Source: Amycolatopsis sacchari (GTDB lineage: Bacteria > Actinomycetota > Actinomycetes > Mycobacteriales > Pseudonocardiaceae). From it: a stretch of 64,000 nucleotides of DNA. The DNA is taken from contig NZ_FORP01000021.1 of assembly GCF_900114035.1 (NCBI RefSeq), positions 62,001 through 126,000 on the forward strand, given 5' to 3'. The notes beneath the pieces are model-generated. The model searched no databases, had not been told where the DNA came from, and saw only the letters and a list, made by a program, of their open reading frames with translations. Positions 26,970 through 34,637 of this stretch are shown here, one piece after another (position 1 is the stretch's first letter; each line of letters opens with the position of its first letter). The translations under genes and the position numbers were made by a program.

Positions 26970-27314
26970 CAGGCGCACCGTGACCGTGACGCGGTTCTTC
27001 TCGTCGGCCCGGGCGGTCGCGTGGCCGGTGCGCTGGATCCCGTCCAGTTCGAGCGAGATCGGGCCGCCCTCGCCGGTGAAGTTGCGCCACCACTTCTTGC
27101 GCTCCGGCAGCTGCACGCTGATCGTCACGACGTCACCGGTCCGCCGGTACGCCACCGGGGTGCTGAAGGTGCCGCCCGAGCGGCGGCCGGTGTACGTGAT
27201 CACCGTGAAACGCCTGTTCATCAGGTTGCCCCAGCGGGGCGAGGAACGCAGCCGCAGGACACCTGTGTTGACGCAGCTGACGAAACGGGCCGGGACCGGC
27301 TTCTGGTATCGCAC
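26943..27314 (-). CDS. DUF385-type deazaflavin/FMN-dependent nitroreductase-like protein
   Basis: The 123-residue protein has the split-barrel pattern of the family: a basic N-terminus, VITYTGRRSG.. and YRRTGDVVTISVQLPERKKWWRNF. Members bind F420 or FMN, or only lipids. The family is large in actinobacteria and the substrate is unknown. It runs convergent with and overlaps the cupin gene. Confidence 0.8.
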   Translation of the reverse strand: MRYQKPVPARFVSCVNTGVLRLRSSPRWGNLMNRRFTVITYTGRRSGGTFSTPVAYRRTGDVVTISVQLPERKKWWRNFTGEGGPISLELDGIQRTGHATARADEKNRVTVTVRLSGEDAAAR

Positions 27315-27376
27315 GGACCGAAGCTAACTCCCGCGGCCGGATCCTGATCGGAAATGAGAAGGATCGGCGACCGGCC

Positions 27377-28441
27377 TTACCGGATGAGGGCTCCGCGCAG
27401 GACGATGTGGCGGGGATGGCGCAGGACGGACAGGTCCTCGCGCGGGTCGCGGTCGTAGACGAGGAGGTCGGCGGGGGCGCCCTCGGTCAGCGACGGGTGG
27501 CCCAGCCACTCCCGCGCCGCCCACGACGCCGCGGCGAGCGCCTCCGTGCGTGACATGCCCGCGCGCCACAGGGCCTCGATCTCGTCGACGAGACGCCCGT
27601 GCTCGACCATGCCACCGGCGTCGCTGCCCGCGTAGACGGGAACGCCCGCCGACAGCGCGGCCGCGACCATGTCGCCCACTCCCGCGTGCAGGGCACGCAT
27701 GTGTGCCGCGTACACCGGGTACTTGCCCGCCTTGTCCGCGATACCGGGGAAGTTCTCGATGTTGATCAACGTCGGCACGAGCGCGGTGCCCCGGCGGGCC
27801 ATCTCGGCGAGCAGGTCCGGGGTCAGGCCGGTGCCGTGCTCCAGGCAGTCGATCCCGGCGGCGAGCAGACCCGGCAACGCGTCCTCGCCGAAGACGTGGG
27901 CCGTGACGCGGGCGCCCGCCTCGTGCGCGACCTTGACCGCCTCGGCGAGGACGTCGTCGGGCCACAGCGGGGCGAGGTCACCGGCGGAGCGGTCGATCCA
28001 GTCCCCCACCAGCTTGACCCAGCCGTCGCCGTCAGCGGCCTGCGCCGCCACCGCTGAGGGCAGGTCGTCCGGCGAGTCCAGTTCCAGACCGAGGCCGGGG
28101 ATGTAGCGCTTGGGCAGCGCCAGGTGCTTGCCCGCGCGGATGATGCGGGGCAGGTCGGCGCGCTCCTGCAGCGGCCGGGTGTCGATGGGCTGCCCGCAGT
28201 CCCGGATCAGCAGCGTGCCGGCGTCCCTGTCCACGAGCGCGTTCGCGATCGCTTCGTCCACAGTGGCCGGTCCGTGCACGCCGATCGCCGGGTGGCAGTG
28301 CGCGTCGACCAGACCCGGCACGAGGAAACCGCCGGACACCAGGGTCGGCGCGTCGGCCACCGGCTCGAACGTGAGCCTGCCGTCGCTGATCCAGACGTCC
28401 CGCTCCTCGTCCGAGGGCAGGACGACACCCCGCAGGTGCAT
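27377..28441 (-). CDS. Amidohydrolase family protein
   Basis: The 354-residue metal-dependent hydrolase has the HxH motif in GLVDAHCHPAIG near residue 50. Further His are in ARVTAHVFGED and CLEHGTGL, and the Asp is in YAGSDAGGMVEHG. The architecture fits the imidazolonepropionase/prolidase-like part of the superfamily; the substrate is unknown. The ATG overlaps the ffh stop by one base, so it is probably co-translated with ffh, although a functional link is not known. Confidence 0.87.
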   Translation of the reverse strand: MHLRGVVLPSDEERDVWISDGRLTFEPVADAPTLVSGGFLVPGLVDAHCHPAIGVHGPATVDEAIANALVDRDAGTLLIRDCGQPIDTRPLQERADLPRIIRAGKHLALPKRYIPGLGLELDSPDDLPSAVAAQAADGDGWVKLVGDWIDRSAGDLAPLWPDDVLAEAVKVAHEAGARVTAHVFGEDALPGLLAAGIDCLEHGTGLTPDLLAEMARRGTALVPTLINIENFPGIADKAGKYPVYAAHMRALHAGVGDMVAAALSAGVPVYAGSDAGGMVEHGRLVDEIEALWRAGMSRTEALAAASWAAREWLGHPSLTEGAPADLLVYDRDPREDLSVLRHPRHIVLRGALIR

Positions 28442-29964
28442 TACTTGTTCTTCGGCAGCTTGAACTTCGACGGGTCGAACCCGGGCACGTCGTTCATGCC
28501 GCCACCGAGCTGGGACAGGTCGGGCATCCCGCCGCCACCGGGCGGCAGCATCGGCATGCCGCCGGGGAACCCGCCCCGCACCTTGGGCTGCGTCGGGCCC
28601 TTGCCCTTGCCCTTCTTGCCCTTCTTGTTCTTGCGCTTGGTGGCGCTGCCGCCGCCGAAGCCGAACCGGCCCGCCATCTGCTGCATCATCTTGCGGGCTT
28701 CGAAGAACCGGTTGACCAGGTCGTTGACCTCGCGCACCGTCACGCCGGACCCGACCGCGATGCGCTGCCGCCGCGAGCCGTTGATGATCTTCGGGTCGGC
28801 GCGCTCCGCCGGGGTCATGCCGCGGATGATCGCCTGCACCCGGTCCAGCTGCTTGTCGTCGACCTGGGCCAGCTGGTCCTTCATCTGGCCGGCACCCGGC
28901 AGCATGCCGAGCAGGTTGCCGATCGGGCCCATCTTGCGGACCGCGAGCATCTGCTCCAGGAAGTCCTCCAGCGTCAGCTGGCCGGTGCCCAGCTTCGCCG
29001 CCGCCTTCTCCGCCTGCTCCTGGTCGAAGGCCTGCTCGGCCTGCTCGATCAGGGTGAGCAGGTCACCCATGCCCAGGATCCGGCTGGCCATCCGGTCCGG
29101 GTGGAAGGTGTCGAAGTCCTCGAGCTTCTCGCCGTTGGAGGCGAACAGGATCGGCTGGCCGGTGACCTGCCGGACGGACAGCGCCGCACCACCGCGCGCG
29201 TCACCGTCGAGCTTGGTGAGGACCACGCCGGTGAACCCGACGCCGTCGCGGAACGCCTCGGCCGTGGTGACCGCGTCCTGACCGATCATCGCGTCGACGA
29301 CGAACAGCGTCTCGTCGGGCTCGACCGCGTCACGGATGTCCGCGGCCTGCCGCATCAGCTCCTCGTCGACACCGAGGCGGCCCGCGGTGTCGACGATGAC
29401 GACGTCGTGCTGCGCGTGCTTGGCCTCGGCGACACCGCGGCGCGCGACGTCGACCGGGTCGCCGACGCCGTTGCCCGGCTCGGGCGCGAAGGTCGGCACG
29501 CCGGCCCGCTCGCCGACCACCTGGAGCTGGGTGACCGCGTTCGGGCGCTGGAGGTCACAGGCCACGAGCAGCGGCGCGTGCCCCTGCTTCTTCAGCCACA
29601 GGGCGAGCTTGCCCGCGAGCGTCGTCTTACCGGAACCCTGCAGACCGGCGAGCATGATCACCGTCGGCGGGTTCTTGGCGAGGTTGAGCCGCCGCGTCTC
29701 GCCGCCGAGGATCGCGATGAGCTCCTCGTTGACGATCTTGACGACCTGCTGGGCCGGGTTGAGCGCGCCCGAGACCTCGGCGCCCTTCGCGCGCTGTTTG
29801 ACCTGCGCGATGAACTCCCGTACCACGGGCAGCGCGACGTCGGCCTCCAGCAGCGCGATGCGGATCTCGCGCGCGGTGGCGTCGATGTCGGCGTCGGTCA
29901 GCCTCCCCTTGCCCCGCAGGTTCTGCAGGGCGGAGGTGAGCCGGTCGGAGAGGGTGTCGAACAC
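28441..29964 (-). CDS. ffh: Signal recognition particle protein Ffh
   Basis: The 507-residue GTPase brings membrane proteins to the Sec machinery. It has the N domain, the G domain (P-loop LQGSGKTTLAGKLA, then DTAGRLGVDEELM and TKLDGDARGG) and a Met-rich M domain ending in a long Gly/Pro/Met-rich tail. The tail and a Lys-rich stretch (KRKNKKGKKGKGKG) are typical of actinobacteria. The start is GTG at 29964. A 4.5S RNA gene is not seen in the window. Confidence 0.97.
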   Translation of the reverse strand: MFDTLSDRLTSALQNLRGKGRLTDADIDATAREIRIALLEADVALPVVREFIAQVKQRAKGAEVSGALNPAQQVVKIVNEELIAILGGETRRLNLAKNPPTVIMLAGLQGSGKTTLAGKLALWLKKQGHAPLLVACDLQRPNAVTQLQVVGERAGVPTFAPEPGNGVGDPVDVARRGVAEAKHAQHDVVIVDTAGRLGVDEELMRQAADIRDAVEPDETLFVVDAMIGQDAVTTAEAFRDGVGFTGVVLTKLDGDARGGAALSVRQVTGQPILFASNGEKLEDFDTFHPDRMASRILGMGDLLTLIEQAEQAFDQEQAEKAAAKLGTGQLTLEDFLEQMLAVRKMGPIGNLLGMLPGAGQMKDQLAQVDDKQLDRVQAIIRGMTPAERADPKIINGSRRQRIAVGSGVTVREVNDLVNRFFEARKMMQQMAGRFGFGGGSATKRKNKKGKKGKGKGPTQPKVRGGFPGGMPMLPPGGGGMPDLSQLGGGMNDVPGFDPSKFKLPKNK

Positions 29965-30091
29965 GGGTGTGCACGCTCCAGCTGGTCGTGGTTGCTCCGC
30001 AGACCAGGGTAGCCGCCCGCCGTGCCCGACCTGCGGGTGCCGCGAACCGTCGCCGAGTCGATAAGACTCATATGCGTAGTTATCCGCGCTC

Positions 30092-30119
30092 TTGATTGGC
30101 TCTGTTGGGCAAATACCTT
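30092..30119 (+). promoter_or_regulatory. Possible promoter of the ABC exporter
   Basis: A TTGATT at 30092-30097 and a TACCTT at 30114-30119 are 16 bases apart. Transcription would then begin just before the ATG codons at 30138 or 30144, giving a very short leader without a ribosome binding site. Confidence 0.3.
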
Positions 30120-30143
30120 GCAGCGATTAGTACGCTCATGTGT

Positions 30144-31898
30144 ATGACTTCACTCGTCGAGGATGCGGAACACCGCGTCCCGCTGCGCCGGATCGTCGCC
30201 CTGTTCCGGCCCTACCGGTGGGCGATGGCCGGGCTGCTGGGGCTCATCGCCGTGCAGGCCGCGCTGGGGGTGGCCGCACCGTTCTTCCTGCGCGAGATCC
30301 TCGACACGGCGCTCCCCCACCGCGACACCGTCCTGCTCACGCTGCTCGCGGCCGGGATGATCGCCTCCTCCGTCGGCAGCGGCGCGATGAGCGTGACGAC
30401 CACCGGCGTCGCGAACACCATCGGCCAGCGGGTGATGAACGACCTGCGCGTCGGCGTCTACGAGCACCTCCAGCGCATGTCGCTGGCCTTCTACACCCGC
30501 ACGCGCACCGGCGAGGTGCTGTCACGGGTGTTCAACGACATCGGTGGCGTGGACAACGTCGTCAACACGACCGCGGCCACCATCGCGCAGAACGGGATCA
30601 CGACGCTCGCGATCGCCGTCGCGCTGCTGGTGATGAACTGGCAGCTGGCGCTGCTCGGACTGGTCACGGTGCCGGTGTTCCTGCTGTTCACGCTGCGGCT
30701 GGGCACCAAGCGCCGGGCACTGGCCCGCGGGCGGCAGACCCGGCTCGCGCGGTTGACCACGATGGTCGAGGAGTCTCTGTCGGTCGCCGGGGTGCTCCTG
30801 GCGAAGACCATGGGCGGCGAGCGGGAGCTGCGCGAGCGGTTCGCCAGGGAGTCGGCGGAGATCTCGCGGCTGGAACGGGAGTCGGCGCTGGCCGGGCGCT
30901 GGCAGCTGGCGTCACGGCGGATCTGCCTGACCTGCGTGCCCGCGATCGTCTACTGGATCACCGGGATGGCACTGGCACACGGCGCGAGCCCGGCCTCGCT
31001 CGGCACGGTCGTGGCGTTCACCAGCATGCTCAACCGGCTGGTCGCGCCGGCGAGCGCGCTGCAGTCGGTGGGGCAGAACGTGTCGGCCGCGACCGCGTTG
31101 TTCGGCCGGATCTTCGAGGTGCTGGACCTGCCCGCCGAGATCGCGGACCGGCCGGGCGCCGGGGAGCTGACCGTCCGGGAGGGTGCGGTGAGCCTGCGCG
31201 GGGTCTCGTTCCGGTACGGGGACGACTGGACGCTGCGGGACATCGACCTGGAGATCCCCGCCGGTTCGACGACGGCGCTCGTGGGCGCGACGGGCTCGGG
31301 CAAGACGACGCTGGCGTACCTGGTGGCGCGCCTGTACGAGCCGAGTGAGGGCTCGGTGCTGATCGACGGCGTCGACGTCCGGGACGTGACACTGGCCTCG
31401 CTGGCCGGGGCGGTCGGGCTGGTCTCGCAGGAGACGTACCTGTTCCACGCGAGCGTGCGGGACAACCTGCGGTTCGCGAAACCGGACGCGACTGACGAGG
31501 AGATCGAACGGGCCGCCCGCGCGGCGCACATCCACGACACGCTCGCCGCGCTGCCCGACGGGTACGACACGGTGGTGGGCCAGCGCGGCTACCGGTTCTC
31601 CGGCGGGGAGAAGCAGCGGATGGCGATCGCGCGGATCCTGTTGCGCAACCCGCCCATCCTCGTCCTCGACGAGGCGACGAGCGCACTCGACAACCGCACC
31701 GAGCGGGCGGTGCAGGCGGAGCTGGACCGCCTGGCGGCGCAGCGCACGACGATCGCCATCGCCCACCGGCTGTCCACAGTGGAGCACGCGGACCAGATCG
31801 TGGTGCTCGACCGCGGGCGGATCGTGGAACGGGGCAAGCACGCGGAACTGCTGGCACTGGGTGGGCGCTACGCCCGATTGGTCCGGGGTTCCTCGTAG
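30144..31898 (+). CDS. ABC exporter, membrane and ATPase domains fused
   Basis: The 584-residue half-transporter has six membrane segments (about 25-310) and a nucleotide-binding domain. Walker A is VGATGSGKTTLAYLV, the signature is FSGGEKQRMAIARI and Walker B is ILVLDEATSALD. It should work as a dimer, exporting a lipid, peptide or drug. The ATG at 30144 (MTSLVED) is preferred; 30138 and 30096 are in frame. The MarR gene begins 11 bases after the stop, which suggests a substrate-responsive exporter unit. Confidence 0.9.
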   Translation: MTSLVEDAEHRVPLRRIVALFRPYRWAMAGLLGLIAVQAALGVAAPFFLREILDTALPHRDTVLLTLLAAGMIASSVGSGAMSVTTTGVANTIGQRVMNDLRVGVYEHLQRMSLAFYTRTRTGEVLSRVFNDIGGVDNVVNTTAATIAQNGITTLAIAVALLVMNWQLALLGLVTVPVFLLFTLRLGTKRRALARGRQTRLARLTTMVEESLSVAGVLLAKTMGGERELRERFARESAEISRLERESALAGRWQLASRRICLTCVPAIVYWITGMALAHGASPASLGTVVAFTSMLNRLVAPASALQSVGQNVSAATALFGRIFEVLDLPAEIADRPGAGELTVREGAVSLRGVSFRYGDDWTLRDIDLEIPAGSTTALVGATGSGKTTLAYLVARLYEPSEGSVLIDGVDVRDVTLASLAGAVGLVSQETYLFHASVRDNLRFAKPDATDEEIERAARAAHIHDTLAALPDGYDTVVGQRGYRFSGGEKQRMAIARILLRNPPILVLDEATSALDNRTERAVQAELDRLAAQRTTIAIAHRLSTVEHADQIVVLDRGRIVERGKHAELLALGGRYARLVRGSS

Positions 31899-31908
31899 GG
31901 TGTGGTGC

Positions 31909-32331
31909 ATGGCGGATCCGGACCCCGACCTCGCCCGCGTCGTGCGGGAGGGGGTCGGCAGGCTGAACTGGCGGATGCGCGCCGAACGCGGCGGGGAGAG
32001 CACGCTGGTGCTGGCCGTGCTCTCGCGGCTGTACCGGGCGGGCACGCAGACACCCAAGGAGGTGTCGGACGGGGAGAAGATCCAGCCGCAGTCGCTCACG
32101 CGCGTGCTGGCGGCGATGGAGCGTGACGGGCTCGTGTCGCGGCGGCCCGACCCGGCCGACCGGCGGCGGTCGCTGCTGGACATCACCGAGCAGGGGCGGA
32201 CGGCGTTGCGGGACTACAGCGAAGAGCGCGAACGGTGGCTGGCCGCCGCGATGGCGGAGACGCTGACGGAGACGGAGCGGGAACTGCTCCGCCTGGCGGC
32301 GAAGGTGATGATGCGGCTCGCGGACAGTTGA
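31909..32331 (+). CDS. MarR family transcriptional regulator
   Basis: The 140-residue winged-helix protein has the pattern LVLAVLSRLYRAG, IQPQSLTRVLAAMERDGLVSRRPDPADRR (recognition helix and wing) and a C-terminal dimer helix. It probably controls the exporter before it. No clear MarR palindrome is seen at the exporter promoter. Confidence 0.88.
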   Translation: MADPDPDLARVVREGVGRLNWRMRAERGGESTLVLAVLSRLYRAGTQTPKEVSDGEKIQPQSLTRVLAAMERDGLVSRRPDPADRRRSLLDITEQGRTALRDYSEERERWLAAAMAETLTETERELLRLAAKVMMRLADS

Positions 32332-32400
32332 GGGGTGGGGTTTGGGGGGTGGCCGGGGATGGGGGCGGGCTCGGCGGTGGGGGGTTGGCGGCGCGCAGGC

Positions 32401-32537
32401 GCGGCGGCGAGCGGCGGCGAGCGGCGGCGAGCGGCGGCGAGCGGCGGCGAGCGGCGGCGAGCGGCGGCGAGCGGCGGCGAGCGGCGGCGAGCGGCGGCGA
32501 GCGGCGGCGAGCGGCGGCGAGCGGCGGCGAGCGGCGG
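32401..32537. repeat. 13 perfect copies of a 10-bp tandem repeat
   Basis: The unit gcggcggcga is repeated 13 times without a change (32401-32530), with a partial copy after it. The period is not a multiple of three, so all frames stay open and give RRRAAASGGE-like translations that should not be read as genes. It lies 70 bases after the MarR stop. Confidence 0.95.
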
Positions 32538-32631
32538 GGCGGACCGACGGCGGGTGGCGAGGGTTGGCTGCGCCGGGGCGGGTGACGGGGCGGGTGCCCG
32601 GCGGCTGAGGGCGGAGGCCAGGCCCGGCGGC

Positions 32632-32797
32632 GGCGGGGCGGGTGCCCGACGACGGGCTGCGGGCCCGACGGTGGTGGGGCGGCGGGCCGGATCGGGCGAA
32701 GGCCTGCGGCGGGTGGCGGGGCGGGTGCCCGACGACGGGCGGCGGGCCCGGCGGTGGCGGGGCGGCGGGCCGGATCGGGCGGAGGCCTGCGACGGTG
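32632..32797. repeat. 83-bp imperfect tandem duplication
   Basis: The segment 32632-32714 is repeated at 32715-32797 with a few changes; both copies begin ggcggggcgggtgcccgacg. The surrounding 32332-33193 (862 bases) has no credible gene and is made of GC-only low-complexity sequence up to about 32880. Confidence 0.8.
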
Positions 32798-32919
32798 GCG
32801 GGCCGGGAGCCCCGCGGCGGCGGCCTCCGAGGGCGCGAAGTCGGAGCCGGGAGCCGCAGCGAGGTGGGGTGCGGAGCCGAGAAACCCGGACCACGAGCCT
32901 GAAAACCCCCGGAAATACT

Positions 32920-32958
32920 CATGCGGGTGGCTCGCCCCCTCGCCGAGCCACCCGCATG
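32920..32958. terminator. Strong stem-loop between MarR and Ku genes
   Basis: Two perfect 15-base arms (32920-32934 and 32944-32958) flank a 9-base loop. The hairpin sits between the convergent exporter-MarR unit and the Ku gene and can stop transcription from both sides. It is one of the longest perfect stems in the window. Confidence 0.65.
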
Positions 32959-33193
32959 GTCGCGTCGAAAGCGGGTGGGCTTCCGCTCGCCGGACCCCCA
33001 GTACCTGGCGAGATGGCCTTCGCCGTCTCCGACGCGATGGCCTTAGCCTGCCCGGTCCCGGGGTGCGCCCGGCAGCGTGAAGACCCCCAAGTAGCGCTGC
33101 GTAGATCTACTCAGGTTTCCCGCGGCTTCGTTCGCACGCGCAGGGGTGACGCGGCACGGAGAACCCCGTGACGCGACTTTTCCAAGATTTTTT

Positions 33194-34087
33194 TCAGCGC
33201 TTCGACTTCGGCGCGGAGCGGGCCTTCGACGCCGCCTTCTTGGCGCCTTCCTTGGCCTCCGCCGCCTTCTTCGCCGCCGCCTTGGCGCGTTTCACCGCAG
33301 GCGACGTGGCCTGGTCGGTGTCCGTGCGCTCCTGCGCCGTCTCCTGCAACGCGTCCAGCAACGCCTCGACACCCGCGTCCTGGATCGCCGCCGTCGGGCG
33401 CAGTACCTCGCGGTCCTCGACCTTCGCCTGGATCAGCTCCTGCAGCGCCGCCGAATACCTGTCCGCGTAGCGCGCCGGTTCGAAATTGCCGGACAGGTTC
33501 TCGATGATGTTGGCGGCGGCCCGCACCTGTGCCGTGTGGATGTCCATGTCCTCGTGCAGGAACGGGAAATCCGGGGCCCGCACCTCGTCCGGCCAGTGCA
33601 GCGTGTCGAGCATCAGCACCTGCCCGCGCACGCGCAGCGCGCCCAGCGTTTCCTTCTGCCGCAACGCGACCCGCACGATCGCGAGCCGGTCGGCCTGCTG
33701 CAGCGCTTCACTGAGCAGCACGTACGGCTTGGTGCCGGCCACTTCGGGCTCTAGGTAGTAGCTCTTCAGGAAGTACAGCGGATCCAGCTGGCCCGGCGGG
33801 ACGAACCCGCAGATCTCGATCGAATGCGCCGTGGGCAACGGCAGGTCGGCCAGCTCGTCCTCGGACAGCACGACGACGTCACCGCCCGGCAGCACGTAGC
33901 CCCGGCCGACCTCCTCCTGCGGGATCTCGGCACCGTCCACCTCGCACACGCGCTTGAGGCGGATGCGCCCGCCGTCCACCGCGTGCAACTGGTGCAGCCC
34001 GGTGCTGTGGTCCTCGGTGGCGCTGTAGGCCTTCACCGGGATCGCCGAGCTGCCGAAGCCGATGGTGCCTTTCCACACGGTCCGCAT
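33194..34087 (-). CDS. ku: Ku protein (non-homologous end joining)
   Basis: The 297-residue protein binds DNA ends for LigD-dependent end joining. The Ku core is clear: MRTVWKGTIGFGSSAIPVK, YVLPGGDVVVLSEDEL and EICGFVPPGQLDPLYF. The last 45 residues are Lys/Ala rich, a tail that binds DNA in other bacterial Ku. The ATG at 34087 is the conserved start. No ligD gene is in the window. Confidence 0.95.
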   Translation of the reverse strand: MRTVWKGTIGFGSSAIPVKAYSATEDHSTGLHQLHAVDGGRIRLKRVCEVDGAEIPQEEVGRGYVLPGGDVVVLSEDELADLPLPTAHSIEICGFVPPGQLDPLYFLKSYYLEPEVAGTKPYVLLSEALQQADRLAIVRVALRQKETLGALRVRGQVLMLDTLHWPDEVRAPDFPFLHEDMDIHTAQVRAAANIIENLSGNFEPARYADRYSAALQELIQAKVEDREVLRPTAAIQDAGVEALLDALQETAQERTDTDQATSPAVKRAKAAAKKAAEAKEGAKKAASKARSAPKSKR

Positions 34088-34123
34088 TCGAACAGCGTAG
34101 CGAACACCAGCTCGCAATTCTTG

Positions 34124-34480
34124 CTACAAACGGGTGTTCGGCCCGGCGAATTCGGCCGCGAGCTGGGCGAACGGCTGGCTCTCCGCCAACGCGTCCGCCG
34201 AATAGCCGAACGCACCCGCCGCCGCCTGGAGCACCTGCGACAACGCGCCGACCTCCGGTGAGGGCGCCGCCGCGAGCACGCCCGAGCGCCCGTCCTCGAC
34301 CCGCTCCGCGAGCCGGGCCAGCGCGCTCGACAGCAGCCGCTGCCCGTTCACCAGATCGCTGATCACCGTGGCCAGTTCACCCAGCTCCACCTCGTCGGCG
34401 TTGTCGAGTTCGGCGGCGCAGGCGCGGAGGTGGGAAGCGGCCACGGTGGACGGCAGGACCGTCGGCTCGATCTCCGGCAT
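34124..34480 (-). CDS. Hypothetical helical protein
   Basis: The 118-residue protein is probably all-alpha, with a Leu/Ala heptad-like middle (GELATVISDLVNGQRLLSSALARLAERV). I do not recognise a family. The ATG at 34480 has a ggatgg site five bases upstream; 34489 is the alternative. It follows glnD on the same strand, 158 bases after its stop, and ends 36 bases before the Ku start. Confidence 0.65.
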   Translation of the reverse strand: MPEIEPTVLPSTVAASHLRACAAELDNADEVELGELATVISDLVNGQRLLSSALARLAERVEDGRSGVLAAAPSPEVGALSQVLQAAAGAFGYSADALAESQPFAQLAAEFAGPNTRL

Positions 34481-34584
34481 GGCGGCCATCCTGCCATCGC
34501 GATCACCGAACGCCCGTGCGACACCCCGGCCGCTCCCCGAATCCGTCCGGGACCGCTCGCGCCCGCGACCCGGCTGGGGCGGGA

Positions 34585-34615
34585 GGCCGCGGCCGCACGA
34601 TCCCGGGCCGCGGCC
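34585..34615 (-). terminator. Possible stem-loop after glnD
   Basis: Two copies of the self-complementary ggccgcggcc (34585-34594 and 34606-34615) can pair around an 11-base loop, 22 bases after the glnD stop. This could end the amtB-glnK-glnD transcript. Confidence 0.35.
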
Positions 34616-34637
34616 CGCGCCGCCCGCCCGACACCGA

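Noticed and set aside
32401-32537. CRISPR array
   Set aside because: The unit is 10 bases without spacers, and there are no cas genes nearby.
32335-33171. Long frames (up to 278 codons) in the decamer and GC-only region
   Set aside because: The 10-bp period keeps all frames open; the translations are Arg/Ala/Gly/Ser repeats without start sites, ribosome sites or any family.
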